Below are positions 1-5,191 of a DNA stretch of 5,191 nt, in pieces; the first letter of the stretch is position 1, and every line of letters starts with the position of its first letter. The stretch is from a bacterium. GTDB lineage: Bacteria; Krumholzibacteriota; Krumholzibacteria; LZORAL124-64-63. The notes beneath the pieces are model-generated. The model was not told where the DNA came from and made no database searches. It saw only the letters and a program-made list of their open reading frames with translations. A program made the position numbers and the translations under genes. The DNA is taken from contig VGXH01000183.1 of the NCBI GenBank assembly GCA_016873405.1, positions 1 to 5,191 on the forward strand, in the 5' to 3' direction.

Positions 1-946
1 AGGCCGAGATATGTGCCGACTCCCCCGTTTTGAGTGTGTAGCGCCCGAGGCCGAAAGTGGTTTCCTTGCCGACGTGCAGCCACTGGCCGAGATGCAGGAA
101 GGGCAGGAAGGGTCCAATCTCGCCGTGCAGCCGCCAGCGGCCAACCGCGCCTCCCAGCGCCATTTTCTGTCCCTGGCGGCTGGAGTAGCGCGTCCAGTCG
201 CGCCAGGTCAACTGCTTTTCGTCCGCAATCGCCTCGGCCTGGCGCGCCAGCGCCTTGAAGTCGAGGTCGAGGCGCCCTCTGCCATGGCATTCACATATCA
301 GCGACACGCGCCGCATCAATGCCGTGAGCAGCGTGCGGGACGCCAGCGCCTGCGGCCCGAGGGGGCGGCCGTTCTGCTGCAGGCGCAGCGGGGTGTGGAA
401 GTCGAGCACGGCTTCGCTACCCGCAAAAGTCAGCGCCGGCGGGACGGCGCGCGGGTGCTCGCGCACGGCATCTTCCGGCCCTTCGAGGACGAGGGTTTCG
501 CCTTCGCCTTCATGCAGCACGCGGGCGAGACGCGCCGTGCCGTCTCCCGGCCCAACGCCACGCTCCAAGGCACGGTGGAAGGCCCAGAGCACGAGCGGCA
601 AGTGTTCGAGGGCGCGGCCGATCAGCACGAGATGGAAAGCGAGCTTCTCCCCCGGCGCGTAATCGCGGCTGCCCCAAGGCGGCGGCTCGATGACATAGGG
701 GGCGGGGGCGCGCTCGGTCTTGAGCAGGGAGTGGTTCTCGGGCAGTGGCGTCTCGAATATGGCGGCGTAGGGACAGGTGCGCAACAGCGGGCAGCCCGCG
801 CAGGCCTTGCGTTTCGTCATGCAGGCGGCCGCGCGCAGCGCCCCGCCAAAGGCGCCGCGCAACGTCGAGCCAGCGTAGTCGGGCAGGTGTAACGGCGTCC
901 GCACCTCGAATTCGAGGCGATAGCGCGCTAGCGGAAGATCGATCAT
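1..946 (-). CDS. cas6: Cas6 pre-crRNA processing endoribonuclease (3' end cut by window edge)
   Basis: Cas6 is the RAMP-fold RNase that cleaves CRISPR precursor RNA within each repeat to give crRNAs. I read 315 codons with no stop before the left edge. The N-terminus (MIDLPLARYRLEFEVRTPL) looks like the first RAMP strand, followed by LRGAFGGALR at 29-38. A cysteine cluster follows at C42, C49, C52 and C58, leading into PYAAIFE, as in the Cas6 subfamily once called DUF2276. Near the end is the glycine-rich RAMP signature GKETTFGLGRY (293-303) after GRWRLHGEIGPFLPFLHLG. The family is usually about 300-330 residues, so only the last few are probably missing. ATG 946 is the first in-frame ATG. 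It overlaps the TGA of an upstream small ORF (ATGA), and its ribosome-binding options are poorly spaced (AGGTG 2 bases away, GGAG 13 bases away), which fits translational coupling. The catalytic histidine is not assigned. Family assignment is strong; type III-B partnership is inferred from position. Confidence 0.9.
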   Translation of the reverse strand, partial: MIDLPLARYRLEFEVRTPLHLPDYAGSTLRGAFGGALRAAACMTKRKACAGCPLLRTCPYAAIFETPLPENHSLLKTERAPAPYVIEPPPWGSRDYAPGEKLAFHLVLIGRALEHLPLVLWAFHRALERGVGPGDGTARLARVLHEGEGETLVLEGPEDAVREHPRAVPPALTFAGSEAVLDFHTPLRLQQNGRPLGPQALASRTLLTALMRRVSLICECHGRGRLDLDFKALARQAEAIADEKQLTWRDWTRYSSRQGQKMALGGAVGRWRLHGEIGPFLPFLHLGQWLHVGKETTFGLGRYTLKTGESAHISA

Positions 947-1092
947 TTCACCTGCAGGTCTCCAGGCGGCATCCGGCGCGACTCGGGCGCCACGATGCCA
1001 TGATCGCGCGCAGCCTGCCCGGTGTTTTCCATGTAGTGGAAAGCGGCATCCTGCTTTTTGGGTTGCCGGCAAGGTTGTTCCATTGCGGTCAT
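943..1092 (-). CDS. possible small ORF (49 aa) between cmr6 and cas6, unknown function
   Basis: I do not recognise this ORF. It begins at ATG 1092 (MTAMEQPCRQPKKQDAA), 29 bases after the cmr6 stop, with a second ATG three codons later. It ends ...MPPGDLQVK with a TGA overlapping the cas6 ATG as ATGA, the same junction as cmr2/cmr3. It is hydrophilic and basic at the start, with a single Cys and no membrane segment or signal peptide. About two thirds of its third codon positions are G or C by hand count. There is no good Shine-Dalgarno in front of either ATG. The same frame stays open upstream inside cmr6, where it is only a shadow, so an open frame here is weak evidence on its own. It could be a small accessory protein, a leader whose translation couples cmr6 to cas6, or chance. 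Confidence 0.33.
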   Translation of the reverse strand: MTAMEQPCRQPKKQDAAFHYMENTGQAARDHGIVAPESRRMPPGDLQVK

Positions 1093-1121
1093 GATGGTCT
1101 GTGTCCGGTGGCGTATCGCCG

Positions 1122-2246
1122 TTATTGCGTTTGGCCGCGCAGCGCGGCAAGCCTCATTTTTTTTCGCTCGTCTTTCATGTCGACCTTGACGAGCTTGGGC
1201 AGCCATTCTTCGATGGCATGGGCGACGGCGCACTTTTCCTCCACCGTCCAATCCATTCCCTCGCTTGCGGCTTTGGCCAGTTCGCGCGCCTTGGTATGTA
1301 TCTGGGCGTTGGCCGCTTCCTTGTTGGCCATGAGTTGTTCAGCGCGCCGTGTACAGAAAGCCCGGAATTCCTCAATTTTGCGCAGATTCGGCGTCATGGC
1401 CGCAAGGGCAGCTGCGCGGGCGGCCTCCTTTGTTGCTGCTTTGCGCGCTTCTTCCCGCCTGGCCTGTGCCTTCTCGTCGAGTTCGATGGCGCCGTAGCCG
1501 ACCGCCGTCTTCGCGCCGAAGCCGCGCCAGTCGCAGGCGTGGAGGAAGACGGTCGTGACGATGTCGCGCCAGCGCGGGGCAAGCGCTTCGGGCAGGCGGG
1601 CGGTGTCGCAGCCGACGATGAAACGGAAGGCGGCGCCCGGCGGCACGGCAAGGAAGGGGATGGGGTTGGGCTGGCCAGCGTCGTTGGGGGTGCCGCCCTG
1701 CTGGTAATAGTTTCCGTGATGCGGGGTCATGATCTCGACGCTCAGGGCGGGGCAGTCGGGAAACACGTCCCAAAAGTTCAGCGCGCCGCGTCTGGCCTCG
1801 TCGGTGTCTTCCGGGCCGAACAGGATGTCGACGTCGGTCGGCGTCAGCGGCGCATTCTCGTTGCAGCTGAGTTCTTGCGCGGCGCGCCGGAAAACGCCTT
1901 TCGCGCCCGAGCCGGCGAGGTAGGGCAGGCCGTAGGGACTGAGAAAGGCGAAACCGTTCTCCACCGGATGTTCGAGACCGAGGCCGGTGGCAAAGGGCGC
2001 GAGCGATCTGGCCTCGAGGGTCAACGCTCCCATTGCCTCCGCCAGCGCGAGCTGTCGCTCCCGCAGCGAGGAAAGAAGACTCCTGGCAATGGCGGACAGC
2101 GGGGTACACGCCCGGATCGCTTCCGCTTTGCCCGTCTTGTCCGCGCTCCAATCGTCGCGCCAGATCGGAAAGTAGAGATTGAAGCGGTGTCCGGGCGGGC
2201 AGTCGTCGAAACCCTGGCCCACGTAAGCGGGTACTGCAGCTGGCAT
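1122..2246 (-). CDS. cmr6: Cmr6, RAMP subunit of the type III-B effector complex, with long C-terminal helical tail
   Basis: Cmr6 (Cas7-like RAMP) caps the Cmr complex at the 3' end of the crRNA, normally beside Cmr1. I start it at ATG 2246 (374 aa, MPAAVPAYVGQG...), which has AGGAG ten bases upstream. A longer reading from TTG 2276 would overlap cmr5 by 23 bases and lacks a ribosome-binding site. Cmr6 marks include FATGLGLEHPVENG (85-98), the glycine-rich loop PYLAGSGAKGVFRRAA (108-123), LFGPE (142-146), GALNFWDVFP (154-163), MTPHHGNYYQ (173-182) and the RAMP signature WRGFGAKTAVGYG (240-252). After residue 252 an approximately 120-residue tail rich in Ala, Glu, Lys and Arg follows, predicted by eye to be helical and perhaps coiled coil. 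I know of no defined function for it. It follows cmr5 with a 7-base gap. Confidence 0.93.
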   Translation of the reverse strand: MPAAVPAYVGQGFDDCPPGHRFNLYFPIWRDDWSADKTGKAEAIRACTPLSAIARSLLSSLRERQLALAEAMGALTLEARSLAPFATGLGLEHPVENGFAFLSPYGLPYLAGSGAKGVFRRAAQELSCNENAPLTPTDVDILFGPEDTDEARRGALNFWDVFPDCPALSVEIMTPHHGNYYQQGGTPNDAGQPNPIPFLAVPPGAAFRFIVGCDTARLPEALAPRWRDIVTTVFLHACDWRGFGAKTAVGYGAIELDEKAQARREEARKAATKEAARAAALAAMTPNLRKIEEFRAFCTRRAEQLMANKEAANAQIHTKARELAKAASEGMDWTVEEKCAVAHAIEEWLPKLVKVDMKDERKKMRLAALRGQTQ

Positions 2247-2253
2247 GGCGGCA

Positions 2254-2610
2254 TCACTCCTGTATGGCGTCGGCAAACTGCCGCAGCCATTTGAGGAATT
2301 CGAGAGCCTCTTCGGTGGCCTGCATGTAGGTGGTGCCGGGTGCGTTTTGCAACCCGGTCATTACCTGCGAGAAGTCGGCCGGCATTTGCGGCCAGCGTTG
2401 ATGAAACCAGCCAAGAAGGTCGGAGACCAGCGCCTTGGCGTGATCCTTGCCACGCGATTGCCAGAAAGCCAGCGCCGGCATCAGCCCGTTGCCCATGATG
2501 AGAGCAGGCGCACCTTTGCAGAGGTTCTTGTAGTCGGAACCCAGCCGCTGGTTGGCCTGTGCTCGTTGCCAGGCAAAGGCGGCCCGCTTCTGATCCAGGG
2601 TTTGTGCCAT
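2254..2610 (-). CDS. cmr5: Cmr5, small helical subunit of the type III-B complex
   Basis: Cmr5 is the small all-helical subunit (Cas11-type) that lines the Cmr4 filament on the side of the bound target RNA. The 118-residue product has the usual family length. It carries the hallmark block YKNLCKGAPALIMGNGLMPALAFW, which covers residues 27-50 and is the most conserved part of Cmr5. The rest is amphipathic helix (ALVSDLLGWFHQRW at 60-73; ATEEALEFLKWLRQFADAI at 98-116). ATG 2610 lies 2 bases after the cmr4 TAA. AGGAG at 2619-2623, inside the end of cmr4, sits 8 bases upstream, so translation is probably coupled to cmr4. The C-terminal QE codons supply the AGGAG used by cmr6. Nothing appears missing. 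Confidence 0.96.
   Translation of the reverse strand: MAQTLDQKRAAFAWQRAQANQRLGSDYKNLCKGAPALIMGNGLMPALAFWQSRGKDHAKALVSDLLGWFHQRWPQMPADFSQVMTGLQNAPGTTYMQATEEALEFLKWLRQFADAIQE
2257..2261 (-). promoter_or_regulatory. ribosome-binding site that fixes the cmr6 start
   Basis: On the minus strand this reads AGGAG. It is formed by the last sense codons of cmr5 and lies ten bases before ATG 2246. It supports the 374-residue Cmr6 over a 384-residue reading from TTG 2276. An ATG at 2254 overlaps the cmr5 stop but is out of frame with Cmr6. Confidence 0.75.
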
Positions 2611-2612
2611 CT

Positions 2613-3515
2613 TTAATTCTCCTGCGCAGGATGGATCAGCACCAGCCCGCGACCGGTGGTGGCGTCGCCGCCCATCTGCACCACGCCGTCGCGCACGCCG
2701 GGCTGGCCGGCGCCATTGCCGCCGAGCAGGCGGGAGAGAATGGTTTCGGCAGGGAGTTTTTCACGTTCGCCCTTTCCGCGTTCGATGCTGGCAAGGGTGA
2801 GACCGGCAAGGATGGATTCGGGCGGCAGGTTCTCGGTGTAGAACAGCCCACCATCGGCGGCGGTGCCGGTCTTGTCGTCGATGCGCACGTGCGGCTCGAC
2901 CACGGTGGCGTTCTTGACGAAGTGGGCGAAGTCGCCATCGTCGAGCACGACGAGATCCGACTTGAGCTTGGCGCGGAAGAAGTCGTGCGCTGCGCCAGAC
3001 GGCAGGGCGCGGTCGGCGAGCCAGCCGGCGATCTCGGCGCAACTGCCATTCGGGATGAATTCGAATGCTTCGAGAATCAGCCTGCCCTCGATCGGTATGG
3101 CTGTCGCCGTCTCGCCGGGGCTGACTTTCGGGATTGGCCAGTCGGCGGCAAGCCCGGCCGTGGCGGCAAGACGCTGCAGGCGCCCCAGCGCATACGGACA
3201 GGTGGCCCAGACGAACGCCCCTTTTAGGGCGCGCACAGGGAAGGCTACGATCTGGGCGTCAGTGAAGGCCAGCGCGCCGGCGTGTTCGGATGATTTCGAT
3301 TCCGGCCCGAACAGGCGCTTGATGTCCTCGTGTTTGTTCCAGGCGCGGGCGAGATGATGGCGCAGCGCGCCCTTGATGCCCGAGCCGGCGATCAGCGGAT
3401 GGCCGCTATGCACTTCACGCTGGATCGGATTGTCGATGGCGCCGATGGCGGTGCCGGCGCCCATGTGCAGCGGCGTCATGCAGGTGTAGAACAACAGTTG
3501 CCTTGCCTCGAACAT
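2613..3515 (-). CDS. cmr4: Cmr4, Cas7-type backbone subunit and target-RNA nuclease
   Basis: Cmr4 is present in several copies per complex. It forms the helical backbone along the crRNA and cuts bound target RNA at regular 6-base steps. The 300-residue product begins MFEARQLLFYTCMTPLHMGAG. In IDNPIQRE (27-34), D28 matches by position the aspartate (D26 in Pyrococcus furiosus Cmr4) needed for target-RNA cleavage, so the site looks intact. The glycine-rich LIAGSGIKGALR (41-52), LFGPES (68-73), ALAFTDAQIVAFPVR (81-95), DGGLFYTENLPPES (221-234) and the C-terminal VQMGGDATTGRGLVL (279-293) are all typical. Start ATG 3515 has AAGGAG 7 bases upstream; an in-frame extension to 3572 would run back into cmr3 and is not needed. 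It lies 13 bases after cmr3 and 2 bases before cmr5. Confidence 0.97.
   Translation of the reverse strand: MFEARQLLFYTCMTPLHMGAGTAIGAIDNPIQREVHSGHPLIAGSGIKGALRHHLARAWNKHEDIKRLFGPESKSSEHAGALAFTDAQIVAFPVRALKGAFVWATCPYALGRLQRLAATAGLAADWPIPKVSPGETATAIPIEGRLILEAFEFIPNGSCAEIAGWLADRALPSGAAHDFFRAKLKSDLVVLDDGDFAHFVKNATVVEPHVRIDDKTGTAADGGLFYTENLPPESILAGLTLASIERGKGEREKLPAETILSRLLGGNGAGQPGVRDGVVQMGGDATTGRGLVLIHPAQEN
2619..2623 (-). promoter_or_regulatory. ribosome-binding site of cmr5 within the end of cmr4
   Basis: On the minus strand this reads AGGAG, eight bases before ATG 2610. It is made by the Gln-Glu codons at the end of cmr4, so a ribosome ending cmr4 sits next to the cmr5 start, which favours coupled translation. 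Confidence 0.8.
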
Positions 3516-3522
3516 CGGGTTT

Positions 3523-3528
3523 CTCCTT
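3523..3528 (-). promoter_or_regulatory. ribosome-binding site that fixes the cmr4 start
   Basis: On the minus strand this reads AAGGAG, seven bases before ATG 3515, in an A-rich stretch right after the cmr3 TAA. It supports the 300-residue Cmr4 over a 319-residue reading that begins inside cmr3. Confidence 0.85.
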
Positions 3529-4623
3529 TTAATTCCATGCGCCGAGCCAGGCGCGATTCCATCCCTCGGCACGACGTCCGGCGTCGATACCGTTATTGTC
3601 TTCCCAAAGCTCAGTTTCTACCCATGCGGCAAGCTTGCCGGCGTCCCCCTCGAATTCGTCGAACCAATAGACACTGCCGGCGGGCGCGGCGAAAAGCGCG
3701 GGCTTCGGGGTGTTGTTCAGGAGATCCCAGCCGGAAACCAGTTCGGCGCGCGGCACGGCGGCGCAGGCCAGCCTTGCGGAAAAGTCAGTCGCAGCAAGAC
3801 GGCGCGTGGCCGGATCGACGCCTGCCGGGAGCCAGCCGTTGCGGAACAGCCCCGGCGTGGCGAGTAGGAGGCGGAAGCGTTTCGTATCGGCGATGGCGGC
3901 AACGGGCGGCGCCGGCGACGTCCAGTCGACGCGCCGCCAGCGCGCCGTGCGGCCGTCACCGGCCAGGCGCAGAACGCCTTCGGTCGCCAACTCGGCATCC
4001 TGTCCGGTGCAACCGGCAAGGAAGCCGATGCTTTCTGCCAGCGCAATGTGCTCGACCGAGAACAGCGCGCCATCCATGCCGGTGCGCGTGCCGCCGTCGA
4101 GCGCCAGCCCCGGACGGATGTCGCTGCGCCAGAGATCTCCGCTGCCAAGGATATGCGATGCATCGGGTAGGCGGCCGGCCAAGTGCTCGCGCCAGCCGGC
4201 TTCGTTCAGCCAGCGGCCGGAGAGCGGTTTGCCGCGCGGCGCCCGCAGCAGCGGCGTGAGCGGCAGGCCGTCCGGCCTGCGCACGCCGGAAGCCAGGAAC
4301 TGAGGCTCGATGCGACGGATACCGCAGTCGCTGTCGACGAGGTCGGCGGGCAGCGGGAACAGGGCTTCGAGGCAGCCATCGTGCTGCCGCGCCAGGCTCA
4401 GATGGGTGAGGCGGAAATCGAGTTCGGCGACGCCTCGCTCACGGCGTTCACAGGCTGCCAGCCGCGCGCCATCCGCTGCGAGGCGGCTAGCACGCAGCGC
4501 GCCGGCGAACACGGACGGCGCAGGCGGCATGCCGGCCTCGCCGAAACTGCCGGCGGCGCCGAACAGGCGATGGCCGCGTGGGGTAACGGTGTCGATCGGC
4601 TCGATGAAAAAATAGCGGCTCAT
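3529..4623 (-). CDS. cmr3: Cmr3, Cas5-type RAMP subunit of the type III-B complex
   Basis: Cmr3 is the Cas5-like subunit that, with Cmr2/Cas10, forms the foot of the complex and holds the 5' repeat-derived tag of the crRNA. The 364-residue product begins MSRYFFIEPIDTVTPRGHRLFG, the characteristic Cmr3 N-terminus. Other family marks are PSVFAGALRAS (36-46), RPGLALDGGTRTGMDGALFS (170-189), WDLLNNTPKPALFAAPAGSV (299-318) followed by YWF, and the C-terminal AEGWNRAWLGAWN (352-364). ATG 4623 overlaps the cmr2 stop (ATGA) and has AAAGGA 7 bases upstream. The frame is open above it, to about 5013, but that part only shadows cmr2. The gene is intact and ends 13 bases before cmr4. Confidence 0.96.
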   Translation of the reverse strand: MSRYFFIEPIDTVTPRGHRLFGAAGSFGEAGMPPAPSVFAGALRASRLAADGARLAACERRERGVAELDFRLTHLSLARQHDGCLEALFPLPADLVDSDCGIRRIEPQFLASGVRRPDGLPLTPLLRAPRGKPLSGRWLNEAGWREHLAGRLPDASHILGSGDLWRSDIRPGLALDGGTRTGMDGALFSVEHIALAESIGFLAGCTGQDAELATEGVLRLAGDGRTARWRRVDWTSPAPPVAAIADTKRFRLLLATPGLFRNGWLPAGVDPATRRLAATDFSARLACAAVPRAELVSGWDLLNNTPKPALFAAPAGSVYWFDEFEGDAGKLAAWVETELWEDNNGIDAGRRAEGWNRAWLGAWN

Positions 4624-5191
4624 CGGGCGTTCCTTTCGGTGGCGGCACGAACGTCGCGGGCGAGAAATTCGGCGCACGAGAGCAGGTCGTCGAGCAGCGT
4701 GCGCGGTTCTTTGCCGACACGGGCCGACAGCGCGCAGGCGGCAGCCACCAGATCGTCGGCCAGTTGCCGGTCTTGCCCTCCCTGGCGCGAGAATTGCGTG
4801 GCGAGCCGGTTGGCGGTCATTGCCTGCCAATCGGCGTCCTTGTCGACGCCAGGCCAGTCGGGCAGGCGGGTGAGCCATTCGCGGGCCAGATAGACGGCGC
4901 GGCGCGACATGGCTTCTTCCTCGGCTCCGCCGACGAGGGCGTTCCTTGCGCGCAGCAGCACGCCGAAGGGTGTTGCGGCGATGGCGGCGGGGGCGCTGTC
5001 CTCCAGCCACCAAGGCGCCACGAAGCCGGTTTCGCCGCCACCACGCTTGACCACGCGCAGGCAGAAGGCGTTACGTCCGGCCCGCTTGGCGCGGCTCTCG
5101 GCCTCGCGCAGGGCTCGCAGTACTGCGGCAAGCGGCGCCTGGTGATGCGCGATGACCGCGCCCATCGAGGCGGTAGCCTTGCCGCCCATCA
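4620..5191 (-). CDS. cmr2: Cmr2 (Cas10) C-terminal part, 5' portion beyond window
   Basis: Cas10/Cmr2 is the large signature subunit of type III complexes. When active it makes cyclic oligoadenylates in its second palm domain and may cut DNA with an N-terminal HD domain. Only the last 189 complete codons are here. They start in the second palm just after the expected GGDD position: ATASMGAVIAHHQAPLAAVL (5-24), then REAESRAKRAGRNAFCLRVVKRG (28-50). This matches the conserved palm segment (small residue, Gly, hydrophobics, His, Pro-Leu, then Glu and Ala-Lys). The rest, through residue 189, is helix-rich and corresponds to the C-terminal domain. The first Met at 5189 is internal, not a start, because the frame enters from outside. 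GGDD, the zinc-binding region and any HD domain are not visible, so activity cannot be judged. Its TGA overlaps the cmr3 ATG. Confidence 0.92.
   Translation of the reverse strand, partial: MGGKATASMGAVIAHHQAPLAAVLRALREAESRAKRAGRNAFCLRVVKRGGGETGFVAPWWLEDSAPAAIAATPFGVLLRARNALVGGAEEEAMSRRAVYLAREWLTRLPDWPGVDKDADWQAMTANRLATQFSRQGGQDRQLADDLVAAACALSARVGKEPRTLLDDLLSCAEFLARDVRAATERNAR
4631..4635 (-). promoter_or_regulatory. ribosome-binding site of cmr3 within the end of cmr2
   Basis: On the minus strand this reads AAGGA, seven bases before ATG 4623, inside the last codons of cmr2. Together with the ATGA stop/start overlap it fixes the cmr3 start at 4623. Confidence 0.8.

Noticed and set aside
11..892. 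A 293-codon plus-strand open frame antisense to cas6
   Set aside because: It has low-complexity, Arg/Ala/Gly-rich composition with no recognisable domain, and it lies wholly opposite a motif-rich Cas6 reading. Long antisense shadows are expected in GC-rich genes.
950..959. 10-base palindrome ACCTGCAGGT just upstream of the cas6 ATG (and TTGCCGGCAA at 1063-1072)
   Set aside because: A hairpin would have only 3 base pairs with a 4-base loop, so it is unlikely to hide the ribosome-binding site. Two short palindromes of this length in GC-rich DNA can be chance.
1026..1042. Inverted repeat TTTCCA-TGTAG-TGGAAA in the cmr6-cas6 gap, considered as a terminator or operator
   Set aside because: The stem is only 6 AT-rich base pairs and no T-run follows on the minus strand, so it is too weak for a terminator. 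A single copy gives no support for an operator.
1101..2294. A 397-codon plus-strand open frame antisense to cmr6
   Set aside because: The opposite strand encodes a clear Cmr6 with conserved blocks. The plus-strand translation shows no family motif and is the mirror frame of GC-rich codons.
3529..5013. A 494-codon reading of cmr3 extended 130 codons upstream
   Set aside because: The extension is an Arg-rich shadow of the cmr2 C-terminus. The conserved Cmr3 start MSRYFFIEPID, with AAGGA upstream and the ATGA overlap, fixes the start at 4623.
1..5191. CRISPR repeats, insertion-sequence ends, tRNA or other RNA genes
   Set aside because: No direct repeats of 24-40 bases with regular spacing, no terminal inverted repeats and no tRNA-like cloverleaf were seen. 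Apart from the 175-base gap, the window is filled by the listed genes.

Overview
The window is a single leftward (minus-strand) block of a type III-B CRISPR-Cas locus (Cmr module). Transcription runs from high to low coordinates: cmr2/cas10 (C-terminal part only, running off the right edge), cmr3, cmr4, cmr5, cmr6, a possible 49-residue small ORF, then cas6 (nearly complete, running off the left edge). The assignments come from family motifs read in the translations, not from database searches. No CRISPR repeats, cas1/cas2, CARF effector, transposon, tRNA or rRNA is visible. cmr1, the Cas10 GGDD motif and any HD domain are not in the window; if present they lie beyond its edges.

Organism: the DNA is GC-rich (above 60% by eye) with strong GC preference at third codon positions and clear Shine-Dalgarno sequences (AGGAG/AAGGA). 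This suits a high-GC proteobacterium, perhaps a betaproteobacterium of the Rhodocyclales type. That placement is an inference from composition and gene style only.

Layout: cmr2 and cmr3 overlap by 4 bases (ATGA). cmr3 and cmr4 are 13 bases apart, cmr4 and cmr5 2 bases, and cmr5 and cmr6 7 bases. The only sizeable gap (175 bases, 947-1121) lies between cmr6 and cas6. It holds an open frame of 49 codons whose stop overlaps the cas6 start as ATGA. I see no convincing internal promoter or terminator, so the block looks like one operon with its promoter beyond the right edge.

How the genes work together (known biology of the families): Cas6 cuts the precursor CRISPR transcript into crRNAs. Cmr2-Cmr3 hold the 5' tag of the crRNA. 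Copies of Cmr4 form the filament along the guide and cut bound target RNA, Cmr5 packs along that filament as the small subunit, and Cmr6 caps the guide 3' end, normally together with Cmr1. Cmr2/Cas10 signals target binding by making cyclic oligoadenylates and/or cutting DNA, depending on which active sites it carries; those sites cannot be checked here. The core is a recognised system. The less ordinary points are an approximately 120-residue helical, Ala/Glu/Lys/Arg-rich tail on Cmr6, the small ORF in front of cas6, and a four-cysteine cluster in Cas6.
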